Assembly: GCF_028010285.1 (NCBI RefSeq)
Contig: NZ_CP116304.1
Span: 2,434,501-2,498,500, forward strand
Origin: Pseudomonas sp. Q1-7
GTDB taxonomy: Bacteria > Pseudomonadota > Gammaproteobacteria > Pseudomonadales > Pseudomonadaceae
DNA length: 64,000 nucleotides
Direction of reading: 5' to 3'
The notes below the pieces were generated by a model. The model saw nothing but the letters and a program-made list of their open reading frames with translations, made no database searches and was not told the DNA's origin. Of this stretch, positions 43,153-53,780 are shown piece after piece (the first letter of the stretch is position 1; every line of letters begins with the position of its first letter). The translations under genes were made by a program, and so were the position numbers.

Positions 43153-45759
43153 ATGGGCAAATCGCTGGTCATCGTGGAATCCCCGGCCAAGGCCAAGACC
43201 ATCAACAAGTACCTGGGCAGCCAGTACGTGGTGAAGTCGAGCATCGGCCATATCCGTGACCTCCCCACCAGCGGTTCCGCCAGTGCCGCCAAGGAGCCGG
43301 CCAAGCGGGGCAAGACCGCTGCCGAGGCTCCGGCGCTGTCCGCCAAGGAAAAGGCCAAGCGTCAGTTGATCGCGCGCATGGGCGTCGATCCCGAGCATGG
43401 CTGGAAGGCCAAGTACGAGATTCTGCCCGGCAAGGAAAAGGTGATCGAGGAACTGCGCCGCCTGGCCAAGGATGCCGACACCATCTATCTCGCAACCGAC
43501 TTGGACCGCGAAGGGGAGGCCATCGCCTGGCACCTGCGGGAATCCATCGGGGGTGATGACAGCCGTTACAAGCGTGTGGTGTTCAACGAAATTACCAAGA
43601 AGGCCATCCAGGAAGCCTTCTCCCAGCCCGGCGACCTCGATATCAACCGCGTCAACGCTCAGCAGGCCCGTCGTTTCCTCGACCGTGTGGTGGGCTACAT
43701 GGTTTCGCCGCTGCTGTGGCAGAAGATCGCCCGTGGCCTGTCCGCCGGGCGTGTACAGTCCGTGGCGGTCAAATTGGTGGTGGAGCGCGAGCGCGAGATC
43801 CGAGCCTTCGTGCCGGAAGAATATTGGGAAGTGCATGCCGACCTGGGAACGGCCAAGGACGCCAAGGTGCGTTTCGAGGTGGCTCGCGAGAACGGCGAAG
43901 CCTTCAAGCCGCTGAACGAAGCCCAGGCCATGGCAGCCCTGGAAAAGCTCAAGGCTTCCAGCTACACAGTGGCCAAGCGCGAGGATAAGCCGACATCCAG
44001 CCGTCCGTCCGCGCCCTTCATTACCTCTACCCTGCAGCAGGCCGCGAGCAATCGCCTGGGCTTCGGGGTGAAGAAGACCATGATGATGGCTCAGCGTCTC
44101 TACGAGGCCGGCTACATCACTTATATGCGTACCGACTCGACCAACCTCTCGGCCGACGCCATTTCCATGGTGCGCGGCTTCATCGAGGGCGAGTTTGGCC
44201 AGAAGTACCTGCCGTCCAAGCCCAATGTCTATTCCAGCAAGGAAGGTGCTCAGGAGGCTCACGAGGCGATTCGCCCGTCCGACGTCAACCTGCGCCCAAA
44301 CCAACTGTCCGGCATGGAGCGTGATGCTGAGCGCCTGTACGACCTGATCTGGCGCCAGTTCGTGGCCTGCCAGATGCCGCCGGCCGAATACCTGTCCACC
44401 AGCGTCAGTGTCAACGCGGGCGCATTCGAGCTGCGCGCCAAGGGCCGCATCCTCAAGTTCGATGGCTACACCCGTGTTCTGCCGCAGCAGACCAGGCCGG
44501 GCGAAGACGACGTGCTGCCGGAAATGCGCGAAGGTGAACTGCTCAAGCTGCTCAAGCTCGACCCCAGCCAGCACTTCACCAAGCCGCCGGCTCGTTATTC
44601 CGAGGCCAGTCTGGTCAAGGAGCTGGAAAAGCGCGGCATCGGTCGCCCATCCACCTACGCGGCGATCATTTCCACCATTCAGGAGCGTGGCTACGTTACG
44701 GTGCACAACCGCCGTTTCTATGCGGAGAAGATGGGCGACATCGTCACCGAACGTCTGAATGAGAGCTTCGCCAACCTGATGGACTACGGCTTCACCGCCG
44801 GCATGGAAGAGCACCTGGACGATGTCGCCCAGGGTGAGCGGGACTGGAAACACCTGCTGGATGAGTTCTACGGTGACTTCAGAAAGAAGCTGGAGCTGGC
44901 TGAGGGTGCCGACAAGGGTATGCGTGCCAACCAGCCGACCCTGACTGATATCCCCTGCCGCGAATGCGCTCGTCCGATGATGATCCGTACCGCGTCCACC
45001 GGCGTGTTTCTCGGGTGCTCGGGCTATAGCCTGCCACCGAAAGAGCGATGCAAGGCCACCATCAATCTGGTGCCGGGTGACGAGATCGCTGCCGATGACG
45101 AGGGAGAGTCCGAGTCCCGCGTGTTACGCAGCAAACACCGCTGCCCCATCTGCGCCACCGCAATGGATGCTTACCTGCTGGACGAAACCCGCAAGCTGCA
45201 CATTTGCGGCAACAACCCGGATTGTTCCGGCTACGAAATCGAGCAGGGCCAATACCGCATCAAAGGCTACGAAGGTCCGAGCCTGGAATGCGACAAGTGC
45301 GGGAGCGAGATGCAGCTCAAGACGGGCCGCTTCGGCAAGTTCTTCGGCTGTACCAACGCCAGCTGCAAGAACACCCGCAAGCTGCTGAAGAGTGGCGAGG
45401 CGGCGCCGCCGAAGATCGACCCGATTCGCATGCCCGAGCTGAAGTGCGAGAAGGTCGATGATATCTATGTATTGCGCGATGGCGCTTCCGGCCTGTTCCT
45501 GGCCGCCAGCCAGTTCCCGAAGAACCGCGAGACCCGCGCGCCGCTGGTGCAGGAACTGATTCCACACAAGGATGAGCTGGATGCCAAATACCACTACCTG
45601 CTCGATGCCCCGAAGAAGGACCCCGAAGGGCGTCCGGCTGTGATCCGCTTCAGCCGCAAGACCAAGGAGCAGTACGTGCAGACCGAGGTCGACGGCAAGC
45701 CCACTGGTTGGCGCGCCTTCTACGACGGCGGCAAGTGGAAGGTCGAGGACAAGCGCTGA
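43153..45759 (+). CDS. topA: DNA topoisomerase I
   Basis: 868 residues. The TOPRIM domain ([32 protein letters not shown]) has the metal-binding DxD, and the catalytic tyrosine is Tyr324 in [13 protein letters not shown]. The C-terminal part holds several tetracysteine zinc ribbons ([27 protein letters not shown]...CTNASC) followed by a ribbon-like tail. It relaxes negative supercoils and is essential in most bacteria. ATG 43153 gives the family start; the upstream frame is without site. Confidence 0.97.
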   Translation: MGKSLVIVESPAKAKTINKYLGSQYVVKSSIGHIRDLPTSGSASAAKEPAKRGKTAAEAPALSAKEKAKRQLIARMGVDPEHGWKAKYEILPGKEKVIEELRRLAKDADTIYLATDLDREGEAIAWHLRESIGGDDSRYKRVVFNEITKKAIQEAFSQPGDLDINRVNAQQARRFLDRVVGYMVSPLLWQKIARGLSAGRVQSVAVKLVVEREREIRAFVPEEYWEVHADLGTAKDAKVRFEVARENGEAFKPLNEAQAMAALEKLKASSYTVAKREDKPTSSRPSAPFITSTLQQAASNRLGFGVKKTMMMAQRLYEAGYITYMRTDSTNLSADAISMVRGFIEGEFGQKYLPSKPNVYSSKEGAQEAHEAIRPSDVNLRPNQLSGMERDAERLYDLIWRQFVACQMPPAEYLSTSVSVNAGAFELRAKGRILKFDGYTRVLPQQTRPGEDDVLPEMREGELLKLLKLDPSQHFTKPPARYSEASLVKELEKRGIGRPSTYAAIISTIQERGYVTVHNRRFYAEKMGDIVTERLNESFANLMDYGFTAGMEEHLDDVAQGERDWKHLLDEFYGDFRKKLELAEGADKGMRANQPTLTDIPCRECARPMMIRTASTGVFLGCSGYSLPPKERCKATINLVPGDEIAADDEGESESRVLRSKHRCPICATAMDAYLLDETRKLHICGNNPDCSGYEIEQGQYRIKGYEGPSLECDKCGSEMQLKTGRFGKFFGCTNASCKNTRKLLKSGEAAPPKIDPIRMPELKCEKVDDIYVLRDGASGLFLAASQFPKNRETRAPLVQELIPHKDELDAKYHYLLDAPKKDPEGRPAVIRFSRKTKEQYVQTEVDGKPTGWRAFYDGGKWKVEDKR

Positions 45760-45825
45760 CCGACTGCAGCGCGCCCCACCGCGGGCGCGCATATACTGCC
45801 GGAGTCACTTGTGGAGGGCGCCGTC

Positions 45826-46344
45826 ATGGCCCATGAGCTGTATACCCGCACCAACCAGAAACTCTTCTTCGCCGGCCTGTCACTGGAGTCCTGGCGCAAG
45901 GCGGAAGAGGGCAGGGCGATGAATGCCCAGGCGCTGGCGCAATCCGAGCGCGAGGCGTCGCTGTTCCATCTTTATGGTGCGCTGCTCGGTCTGTGCCATG
46001 AGATCGCCGGTTACTACCGCCTTCCCGAGGCGAGCGCACCACGCGTCGAGTTGTTGCTGACACCTGAGGTGCTGGCGGCGGCACCGAGTCCGGAGCTGGC
46101 CGAGTTGGTCGAGCTGGCACAGCAGGGGGAGACCTGGCTGGCCGAGCTGCTGGCTGCATACGGTGCCTTGTTCATGCCGCCCCAGGCGCCGAAGCAGGCC
46201 AAGGTCGATCCGACCTTGCCGCTGATCACCGCCGTCAGCGTGGAAGAGGAGGTGGAGCCGTTGTCGCGGGAGGTCCTGGAGTCCTGGCGGCAGAATCTGA
46301 AATCCCTGGCCTTGCGCTTCCGCGAAACCCTCAGCGAATGCTGA
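45826..46344 (+). CDS. DUF6586-like conserved protein
   Basis: 172 residues starting MAHELYTRTNQKLFFAG. GGAGGG 7 bases before ATG 45826 rules out the GTG at 45811. The protein is helical, with a motif LFHLYGALLGLCHEIAGYYRLP. It resembles the Pseudomonas proteins called DUF6586, with no known role. It lies between topA and a small conserved gene, the same surroundings I recall in P. aeruginosa. Confidence 0.65.
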   Translation: MAHELYTRTNQKLFFAGLSLESWRKAEEGRAMNAQALAQSEREASLFHLYGALLGLCHEIAGYYRLPEASAPRVELLLTPEVLAAAPSPELAELVELAQQGETWLAELLAAYGALFMPPQAPKQAKVDPTLPLITAVSVEEEVEPLSREVLESWRQNLKSLALRFRETLSEC

Positions 46345-46415
46345 TTTGATCGACGGACTAGGGCGTGCTGGCGGCTGGCTGGTACAATGGCCGCCTTTCG
46401 TGGAGAGATAAGCCT

Positions 46416-46649
46416 ATGCCTACGTCCTTTCTGGAAATTGTCGAGCTACCCGACGGGCGCATTATCCTGCGTCGGGCTGATGACGAGGAGGCGTTGGTGA
46501 CGCTGGACTTCTCCTCCGATGCCAAAGCCTTTCTCCAGGGGCATCACCTGGAAGTCGCCAAGGCCATGCTGAATGTCGGCGTGCAGATGGCCGGTCGACT
46601 GGCCGAGGGCGATATGGATCATCACGACGGACCACGCGTTCTGCATTGA
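46416..46649 (+). CDS. Small conserved hypothetical protein
   Basis: A 77-residue acidic protein, MPTSFLEIVELPDGRIILRRAD, ending DMDHHDGPRVLH. ATG 46416 is preceded by GGAGAG. No domain is recognised. Conserved position next to sulA in P. aeruginosa, from memory. Confidence 0.7.
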   Translation: MPTSFLEIVELPDGRIILRRADDEEALVTLDFSSDAKAFLQGHHLEVAKAMLNVGVQMAGRLAEGDMDHHDGPRVLH

Positions 46650-46697
46650 AGTGTGGAGCCGAATCTTCCGTTGATTCGGTTACCGTCTGATGTCATC

Positions 46698-46730
46698 GGC
46701 CCTGGGTGTTCACCTGGGGCCGTTGCTTTT
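46698..46730. terminator. Terminator hairpin at the 3' end of sulA and the small gene
   Basis: CGGCCC-T-GGGTG-TT-CACCTG-GGGCCG, followed rightward by TTGCTTTT. It lies between the convergent genes 46649 and 46730, and on the minus strand overlaps the sulA stop. Confidence 0.65.
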
Positions 46731-47203
46731 CAGCCCAGTTGAATGTTCAGGCTCTGGGCGCTGCCCTGGCGTGCGGCTTGTGCCAGTTGGCGTTTGGCTT
46801 TTTGTCCCAGTTGCAGCCAACTGACCACCGTATGACTGCGGCCCAGGCGCAACGCTTCGCATGCGAGTTCCAGTGCGCTCTGCTCGCCGCGCGGTTGCAG
46901 GAGCAGGATGCGCTCGCGGTTGAGGCCGGATTCGCGCAGCCAGTCGCGGGTCAGGCCTGCAGGGGCGCCAATCAAAGTCAGCCAGCGGGCATCCTGTTCT
47001 TCGCTCAGTTCCCGCAGCACCGAGGCCAGCAAGTTCCGGCAGTGGCTGGTGGCACCGCGCAGCGAGAGCTCGCTGAAGGCTTCCGGTTCCTCTGGGCCGG
47101 GTTCTTCCACGACATCGGTCAGCATCGGCACTACGGGATTGGCCAGGATGGCGTCGTGGAACAGGGGGAGCTGTGACCGGCCAAGCGACTGCGGGAACTG
47201 CAT
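46730..47203 (-). CDS. sulA: SOS cell-division inhibitor SulA
   Basis: 157 residues, with the conserved core SHCRNLLASVLRELSEEQDARWLTLIGAP and ILLLQPRGEQSALELACEALRLG. SulA binds FtsZ and stops division during DNA damage. It starts 10 bases after lexA ends, so it is expressed from the lexA promoter and both are LexA-repressed. This lexA-sulA order is typical of Pseudomonas, whereas sulA is separate in E. coli. Confidence 0.93.
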   Translation of the reverse strand: MQFPQSLGRSQLPLFHDAILANPVVPMLTDVVEEPGPEEPEAFSELSLRGATSHCRNLLASVLRELSEEQDARWLTLIGAPAGLTRDWLRESGLNRERILLLQPRGEQSALELACEALRLGRSHTVVSWLQLGQKAKRQLAQAARQGSAQSLNIQLG

Positions 47204-47213
47204 AAAGCCTCCT

Positions 47214-47825
47214 TTAACGGCGGATCACGCCGACACTCAAACCTTCTATCACCAGGTCCTGCTTTTCCAAGCTCACCTCAATGGGGGCGAACTCGGGGTT
47301 CTCGGCAATCAGCCAGACCTTGTCGCCCTCGCGCTTGAAGCGCTTGACGGTGACTTCATCGCCCAGGCGAGCTACTACCACTTGGCCATTGCGGGCCTCG
47401 CGGGTACTGTGCACGGCGAGCAGGTCGCCATCGTAGATACCGATGTCCTTCATGGACATGCCGCGAACGCGCAGCAGGTAGTCGGCGCGGGGGTGGAAGA
47501 AGTCGGGGTTTATTCGGCAGGATTCTTCGATGTTCTGCTGGGCGAGAATGGGCGCGCCGGCGGCGACCCGGCCAATCACCGGCAGGCCGTCGTCTTCATT
47601 GTTCCCGGGTTCGAAACCGGGAATGCGGATGCCACGGGAGGCGCCGGGCGTCATTTCGATGGCGCCCTTGCGAGCCAGGGCCTTGAGGTGCTCTTCGGCG
47701 GCGTTGGGCGACTTGAAGCCAAGTTCCTGGGCAATTTCTGCCCGGGTCGGAGGAAACCCGTTGTCTTCAAGGCAGCGCTTGATGAATGCGAGAATCTCGG
47801 CTTGGCGGGGCGTCAGTTTCAGCAT
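47214..47825 (-). CDS. lexA: SOS repressor LexA
   Basis: 203 residues. The N-terminal winged helix ([27 protein letters not shown]) is followed by the autocleavage site Ala89-Gly90 in [10 protein letters not shown]. The Ser124/Lys161 dyad is in RGMSMKDIG and DEVTVKRF. It represses its own operon through the two boxes at 47835-47869. RecA-triggered self-cleavage would release lexA-sulA. Confidence 0.97.
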   Translation of the reverse strand: MLKLTPRQAEILAFIKRCLEDNGFPPTRAEIAQELGFKSPNAAEEHLKALARKGAIEMTPGASRGIRIPGFEPGNNEDDGLPVIGRVAAGAPILAQQNIEESCRINPDFFHPRADYLLRVRGMSMKDIGIYDGDLLAVHSTREARNGQVVVARLGDEVTVKRFKREGDKVWLIAENPEFAPIEVSLEKQDLVIEGLSVGVIRR

Positions 47826-47834
47826 GGCGGCGCT

Positions 47835-47869
47835 CTGTTTTTATATACAGTGACTGGGATTATATACAG
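47835..47869. promoter_or_regulatory. Two LexA (SOS) boxes upstream of lexA-sulA
   Basis: CTGTTTTTATATACAG (47835-47850) and CTGGGATTATATACAG (47854-47869), both CTG-N10-CAG with the AT-rich centre typical of gamma-proteobacterial SOS boxes. They are 19 bases apart, start to start, and lie 10 to 44 bases before the lexA ATG. Confidence 0.95.
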
Positions 47870-48015
47870 TGATCCAGTCTTGGCAATGCTTGTTTTCTGG
47901 AATGGTTGGAAAGCGGGAAGGGTTATGAGCAGGTGAGGCTTCCCGTGATCGGGCGGCTGGGAGGGTGACCGTTGCGTCGGATGGTGGCGTGTACGGCTTG
48001 ACAAGCTGACCGGCT

Positions 48016-48042
48016 GAAACGTATGTTTCAAACAAGTGTTTG
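48016..48042. promoter_or_regulatory. Double PsrA operator upstream of psrA
   Basis: GAAAC-GTAT-GTTTC (48016-48029) and CAAAC-AAGT-GTTTG (48029-48042), two perfect PsrA boxes sharing one base, ending 15 bases before the psrA ATG. The position implies autorepression. Confidence 0.9.
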
Positions 48043-48057
48043 TCAGGCGGAGGAGCC

Positions 48058-48765
48058 ATGGCCCAGTCGGAAACCGTTGAACGCATTCTGGATGCTGCGG
48101 AACAGCTGTTCGCGGAAAAAGGCTTCGCCGAGACCTCGTTGCGCCTGATCACCAGCAAGGCAGGAGTCAACCTGGCTGCGGTGAACTATCACTTCGGCTC
48201 GAAGAAGGCGCTGATCCAGGCCGTGTTCTCGCGCTTTCTCGGTCCGTTCTGCCAGAGCCTGGAGCGCGAACTGGACCGTCGCCAAGCCAAGGCCGAGAGC
48301 AAGGCCAGCCTCGAAGAACTGCTGGAAATGCTCGTCGAGCAGGCCCTGGCGGTAAAACCGCGTAGCGGCAATGACCTGTCGATCTTCATGCGTCTGCTCG
48401 GACTTGCATTCAGTCAGAGCCAGGGCCACTTGCGCAAGTACCTGGAAGAGGTTTACGGCAAGGTTTTCCGTCGTTATATGCTGCTGGTCAACGAGTCGGC
48501 GCCCAAGGTGCCGCCTCTGGAGCTGTTTTGGCGCGTACATTTCATGCTCGGCGCGGCGGCTTTCAGCATGTCGGGCATCAAGGCGCTGCGCGCCATGGCG
48601 GAGAATGATTTCGGCGTGAACACCTCCATCGAGCAGGTGATGCGCCTGATGGTGCCTTTCCTGGCGGCCGGTATGCGCGCTGAAACCGGCGTCACCGACG
48701 AGACGCTGGCCGCTGCGGTGCTGAAACCTCGCAGCAAGGCCCCGGTGGCACCAGCCAAGGCTTAA
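48058..48765 (+). CDS. psrA: TetR-family fatty-acid-responsive regulator PsrA
   Basis: 235 residues starting MAQSETVERILDAAEQLF, with GGAGGAG before ATG 48058. The helix-turn-helix TSLRLITSKAGVNLAAVNYHF is that of PsrA, and the C-terminal domain is the fatty-acid pocket. In P. aeruginosa PsrA activates rpoS, represses itself, and represses fadBA5 until long-chain fatty acids bind. The double operator here and the similar one before fadBA support the same circuit in this strain. The gene order lexA-psrA-nagZ is also as I recall in PAO1. Confidence 0.95.
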   Translation: MAQSETVERILDAAEQLFAEKGFAETSLRLITSKAGVNLAAVNYHFGSKKALIQAVFSRFLGPFCQSLERELDRRQAKAESKASLEELLEMLVEQALAVKPRSGNDLSIFMRLLGLAFSQSQGHLRKYLEEVYGKVFRRYMLLVNESAPKVPPLELFWRVHFMLGAAAFSMSGIKALRAMAENDFGVNTSIEQVMRLMVPFLAAGMRAETGVTDETLAAAVLKPRSKAPVAPAKA

Positions 48766-48809
48766 AACCATATGGGCTCGGGCGAGCCGATCGGCTAAGC
48801 TTGCGGCCC

Positions 48810-49334
48810 ATGCAAAACCTCGATCTGCTGCATATTTCCATTGCCGACCAACAGCTCTACGGGTTCGCCGAAGGGCGTCTGGTGCTGCGCATGCCGGTTT
48901 CCACCGCCCTGAACGGTCCCGGCGAAACCAATGGTTCCAATTGCACGCCCCGTGGGCTGCATCAGGTTCGTGCGCGAATTGGTGACGGCCTGCCCCTAGG
49001 GGCGGTACTGCGTGGCCGGCGCTGGACTGGTGAAGTCTGGGATCCCGAGTTGCACGAGCGCTTCCCGGGGCGCGACTGGATCCTCAGTCGCATCCTCTGG
49101 CTGAGCGGCTGCGAACCCGGCCGCAATCGCCTTGGGGCGGTCGACAGCTTCCGTCGCTACATCTACTTGCACGGCACGCCGGACACCGAGCCCATGGGCG
49201 TACCCCGTTCCCATGGGTGCATTCGTCTGCGCAATACCGATGTGCTGGAACTCTTCGAGCGCGTGCCCGTCCACTGTGCGGTGCGCATCGACGAAGCGCC
49301 TTGCCCGGCTTGGGCGATGGCATCCCTCTCTTAA
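48810..49334 (+). CDS. L,D-transpeptidase (YkuD) family protein
   Basis: 174 residues from ATG 48810 (TTG 48801 is in frame but poor). The YkuD catalytic motif is HGTPDTEPMGVPRSHGCIRL, with His and SHGC. There is no signal peptide, unusual for a cell-wall enzyme, so it may be cytosolic or exported by another means. Followed by nagZ after 9 bases, which fits a peptidoglycan-related role. Confidence 0.85.
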   Translation: MQNLDLLHISIADQQLYGFAEGRLVLRMPVSTALNGPGETNGSNCTPRGLHQVRARIGDGLPLGAVLRGRRWTGEVWDPELHERFPGRDWILSRILWLSGCEPGRNRLGAVDSFRRYIYLHGTPDTEPMGVPRSHGCIRLRNTDVLELFERVPVHCAVRIDEAPCPAWAMASLS

Positions 49335-49343
49335 GGATTTTTC

Positions 49344-50342
49344 ATGCAAGGTTCCCTGATGCTGGATATCGGTGGCACCTGGCTGACCGCCGAGGATCGG
49401 CAGATCCTCCGTCAGCCGGAAGTTGCCGGCTTGATCATCTTCGCCCGCAATATCGAGAGCCCGCGTCAGGTGCGCGAGCTCTGCTCATCCATCCGTGCCG
49501 TTCGTCCGGACCTGATTCTTGCCGTCGACCAGGAAGGTGGTCGCGTACAGCGCCTGCGCCAGGGGTTCCTGCGGCTGCCGGCGATGCGAGCGCTGGCGGA
49601 CAACGACAATGCCGAGCAACTGGCCGAGCAGTGCGGCTGGTTGATGGCGACCGAAGTGCTGGCCGTGGGGCTGGATATCAGCTTCGCCCCGGTGCTGGAC
49701 CTCGACCACCAGCGCAGCGCGGTGGTCGGTAGTCGCGCCTTCGAGGGCGACCCGGAGCGCGCAGCGCGCCTGGCCGGTGCCTTCATTCGTGGCCTGCGCC
49801 AGGCGGGCATGGCTGCCACCGGCAAGCACTTCCCTGGCCATGGTTGGGCGGAGGCCGATTCCCATGTGGCGATTCCCACCGACGAGCGCAGTCTGGAGCA
49901 GATCCGCCTGAGCGACCTGGTGCCCTTCGCGCGTCTGGCTTCCGAGCTGGACGGTATGATGCCGGCCCACGTGATATACCCGCAGGTGGACAATCAGCCG
50001 GCCGGGTTCTCCCGCCGTTGGCTGCAGGATATCCTGCGCGGCGAATTGAAATTCTCCGGTGTCATCTTCAGTGATGACCTGTCCATGGCCGGCGCCCATG
50101 TCGTTGGCGATGCCGCCGAACGTATCGAGGCGGCACTGAGCGCCGGTTGCGACATGGGATTGGTGTGTAACGACCGCGCCGCCGCCGAGCTGGCTCTCGC
50201 GCGTCTGCAGCGCCTGGGCGCCAAGCCCCCGGCCAGCCTGGCGAGGATGCGCCGGCGCGCCTTCCCCGGTACTGAGTACCGCCAGGATCCCCGCTGGCTG
50301 CAGGCCGTTGCAGCCCTGCGCGAAGCCCAGTTGATCGATTGA
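49344..50342 (+). CDS. nagZ: Beta-N-acetylhexosaminidase NagZ
   Basis: A 332-residue cytosolic GH3 enzyme. KHFPGHGWAEADSHVAIPTDER is the NagZ loop with catalytic Asp/His, and IFSDDLSMAG carries the nucleophile Asp. It removes GlcNAc from anhydro-muropeptides during cell-wall recycling and so feeds AmpR-dependent beta-lactamase induction. Downstream of the L,D-transpeptidase and coupled with the phosphorylase gene (9-base gap). Confidence 0.96.
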   Translation: MQGSLMLDIGGTWLTAEDRQILRQPEVAGLIIFARNIESPRQVRELCSSIRAVRPDLILAVDQEGGRVQRLRQGFLRLPAMRALADNDNAEQLAEQCGWLMATEVLAVGLDISFAPVLDLDHQRSAVVGSRAFEGDPERAARLAGAFIRGLRQAGMAATGKHFPGHGWAEADSHVAIPTDERSLEQIRLSDLVPFARLASELDGMMPAHVIYPQVDNQPAGFSRRWLQDILRGELKFSGVIFSDDLSMAGAHVVGDAAERIEAALSAGCDMGLVCNDRAAAELALARLQRLGAKPPASLARMRRRAFPGTEYRQDPRWLQAVAALREAQLID

Positions 50343-51089
<747 letters not shown>

Positions 51090-51097
51090 AGCGACTC

Positions 51098-51140
51098 GCG
51101 CCGCTGGCAGGTGGAACGCCTCGTTACCTGCCAGCGGCGC
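51098..51140. terminator. Strong hairpin between convergent genes
   Basis: A perfect 15-bp stem, GCGCCGCTGGCAGGT / ACCTGCCAGCGGCGC, with a 13-base loop. It lies between the phosphorylase and SNF2 helicase stops. No T run follows on either side, so termination is likely but could need help. Confidence 0.6.
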
Positions 51141-51143
51141 GTG

Positions 51144-53774
51144 TCAGGCGAATCGCGGCAGGGGCGCGAAGAGGGCGTCGATGTCGTCCTCCTGCAAGCG
51201 CCAGCCTTCCTTTTCCTGGCCATCGAGAATGCCCCGCGCCAGCGCGGCCTTCTGCGCTTGCAATTGCTGGATTTTCTCCTCCACCGTTCCGCGCGAAATC
51301 ATTCTGTAGACGAACACGGGCTTGTCCTGACCGATGCGATAGGCGCGGTCGGTGGCCTGGCGCTCCACCGCGGGGTTCCACCAGGGGTCGTAGTGGATCA
51401 CGGTGTCCGCGGCGGTCAGGTTCAGGCCGGTGCCGCCGGCTTTCAGGCTGATGAGGAAAAGCGGTACCTCGCCGTTCTGGAAGCGTTGCACCGGCGTGCG
51501 ACGGTCGCGGGTATCGCCGGTGATCTGGACATAGCCGATGGCGCGCTTGCGCAATTCGTCCTCGATCAGTGTCAGCATGCTGGTGAATTGCGAAAACAGC
51601 AGCACCTTGCGGCCTTCTGCGATGAGTTCCTCGAGCATTTCCATCAGGCTGTCCAGCTTGCCTGAGCTGCTTCCCCGTGAGCGGCCGCTGCCGTCTTCGA
51701 TCAGCCGAGTGTCGCAACATACCTGGCGCAGTTTCAGTAGTGCTTCGAGGATCACGATCTGACTGCGCGCCAGGCCCTTGCGGTCGATCTCCTCGCGTAC
51801 CTTGTGATCCATGGCCAGGCGCACCGTCTCGTAGAGGTCGCGCTGGCGATCGCTGAGTTCGACCCATTGGGTGATTTCGCTCTTGGCTGGCAGTTCGGTG
51901 GCCACCGCTTCCTTGCTGCGGCGCAGCAGGAAAGGCTTCAGGCGGGCGTTGAGGTGAGCCAGGCGCGTGGTGTCGCCGTGCTTCTCGATCGGTGTGCGGT
52001 AGTTGCGCACGAAGCTCTGGTTGTCGCCCAGCCAGCCGGGCATGAGGAAATGAAACAGCGACCAGAGCTCGCCAAGGTGGTTCTCCAGCGGCGTGCCGGT
52101 GAGGCACAGGCGCTGCCTCGCGTCCAGCTGGCGCGCCGCCTGGGCCGCCTTGCTGGTGGGGTTCTTGATGTACTGCGCCTCGTCGAGGATCAGCAGGTGC
52201 AGCGACGTTTCCGCGAAGTGCTCCAGGTCCCGGGGCAGCAGGGCATAGGTGGTCAGCAGCAGGTCGTACTCGCCCATGCGCTCGAAGGCCTTTTTCCGCC
52301 CGGGGCCGTGCAGGGCGAGTACGCGCAGCCCCGGCGCGAAGCGGGCGGCTTCGTCGAGCCAGTTGGGGATCAGGCTGGTGGGCATCACCACCAGGGCGGG
52401 GCGATCCAGGCGGCCGGCTTCCTTTTCGATGAGCAGGTGGGTCAGGGTCTGCAGCGTCTTGCCCAGGCCCATGTCGTCGCCGAGGATGCCGCCGGCCCCG
52501 ACTTCCCGCAGAGTCTGCAGCCAGGCCACGCCTTCCAGTTGATAGTGGCGCAGGTCCGCGTTCAGGCTTTGGGGTGGGGTGATGACGAGCTTGTCGCTGT
52601 CGCGCAGCTTGCGCGCCAATTCACGCAGTTCGTCGCCGCCCTGCCAGTGCAGGTCCAGGCCTTCGAGTTGGATCAGGCGCGCCGCGTCGGGACGGCTCAG
52701 GCGCAGGCTCTGGCTCGGGTCCTGGTCGCGCTGGTAGAGCTCGCCCAGGGTGGTCAGCACCGGTTTGAGGCGGGAGAAGGGCAGCATCACCTGAAGGGGG
52801 CGGCCATCCGTGGCGCGGGTGGCATCCAGCTGCAGGCGCAACTGCTCGTCGTCCTTGCGCCGTTGCAGGTGTTGCGGATCGAGCAGCTCGGGGGTGCGCT
52901 GGATCAGTCGCAGCAATACCGGAAGCAGGCTGATGCGCTGGCCTTCGACGACGATGCCCAGCTCCAGGTCGAACCATTCTCGGCCAGGCGCTTCGTCCAC
53001 TTCGGCGTACCAGCCTTCGACCTGGCTCAGGTCGAACTGGAAGCCGGGGCGAATATCGATCTGCCAACCCTGTTCACGCAATGCCGGCAGGTGTTCGCGC
53101 ATGAACTGGAGCCAGTGTTCGTCGCTGGGTAGCTCGAACATTTCGGCGCTGTTGGCCGGCAGCGCCAGGCTCTGCCGCAGGGCCTCCCTGAAACCCAGTT
53201 GGCGCAGGCTGTCGCGCCAGGCCTGCTCGGCCTTCGGCTGGCGGGCGATGGAAAGTCGCTCGCCGTTGGCGCGATGCTGCAGTCGCTCCGGGCGCATCGG
53301 CTTGCCGTGGGTATGGGCGCCGCCGTAGTCGAACAGAAGGCCGGCGCGGTGCTGCTGGCTGCCGACCATGCGCCCGCTGCGCAGGTCGTACTGGCTCTGG
53401 GCGTGGCTGCCGAAAATCAGGCGCGGCACGGGCAGCAGATCGTCCACCAGGCGTTCGCTGGGTGGAGGTGGGAGCTGCCAGCCTTCCGCGGGGCGTGTCA
53501 GGAGGACGCTGATTGCGGCGACGCAGTGCTTGCAGTTGTAGCTCACCGGGCAGCTGCAGTTTCCGACCACGCCCAGGCCTCCAGGCGCGAGTCGAATGCG
53601 CTGCGTGTAGAAATGGCCTTCAGAGCCTTCGCAGCTGGTTTCGACGGCCTTGTCGCTCAGGCTGAGTAGGCGAATGCGATCTTCCGTGGCGTACTTGAGG
53701 CCGCGCGCGAGTGCGTCTGGGTCGAAGTCCAGGCGCCAGTCCATCTGCCTCAGCTGTTCCAGCAGAACGCTCAT
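51144..53774 (-). CDS. SNF2-family helicase with SWIM zinc finger
   Basis: 876 residues. The N-terminus holds the SWIM zinc finger (CSCPVSYNCKHC, about 73-84). The ATPase core has DDMGLGKTLQTLTHL (Walker A), LILDEAQYIKNP (DEAQ), TGTPLENHLGELWS, and the C-terminal helicase motifs LFSQFTSM, GGTGLNLTAADTVIHYDPWWNPAVE and QATDRAYRIGQ. Such proteins remodel DNA-protein or nucleic-acid complexes; the target here is unknown. It ends next to a strong shared hairpin. Confidence 0.92.
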   Translation of the reverse strand: MSVLLEQLRQMDWRLDFDPDALARGLKYATEDRIRLLSLSDKAVETSCEGSEGHFYTQRIRLAPGGLGVVGNCSCPVSYNCKHCVAAISVLLTRPAEGWQLPPPPSERLVDDLLPVPRLIFGSHAQSQYDLRSGRMVGSQQHRAGLLFDYGGAHTHGKPMRPERLQHRANGERLSIARQPKAEQAWRDSLRQLGFREALRQSLALPANSAEMFELPSDEHWLQFMREHLPALREQGWQIDIRPGFQFDLSQVEGWYAEVDEAPGREWFDLELGIVVEGQRISLLPVLLRLIQRTPELLDPQHLQRRKDDEQLRLQLDATRATDGRPLQVMLPFSRLKPVLTTLGELYQRDQDPSQSLRLSRPDAARLIQLEGLDLHWQGGDELRELARKLRDSDKLVITPPQSLNADLRHYQLEGVAWLQTLREVGAGGILGDDMGLGKTLQTLTHLLIEKEAGRLDRPALVVMPTSLIPNWLDEAARFAPGLRVLALHGPGRKKAFERMGEYDLLLTTYALLPRDLEHFAETSLHLLILDEAQYIKNPTSKAAQAARQLDARQRLCLTGTPLENHLGELWSLFHFLMPGWLGDNQSFVRNYRTPIEKHGDTTRLAHLNARLKPFLLRRSKEAVATELPAKSEITQWVELSDRQRDLYETVRLAMDHKVREEIDRKGLARSQIVILEALLKLRQVCCDTRLIEDGSGRSRGSSSGKLDSLMEMLEELIAEGRKVLLFSQFTSMLTLIEDELRKRAIGYVQITGDTRDRRTPVQRFQNGEVPLFLISLKAGGTGLNLTAADTVIHYDPWWNPAVERQATDRAYRIGQDKPVFVYRMISRGTVEEKIQQLQAQKAALARGILDGQEKEGWRLQEDDIDALFAPLPRFA

Positions 53775-53780
53775 GGGGCC

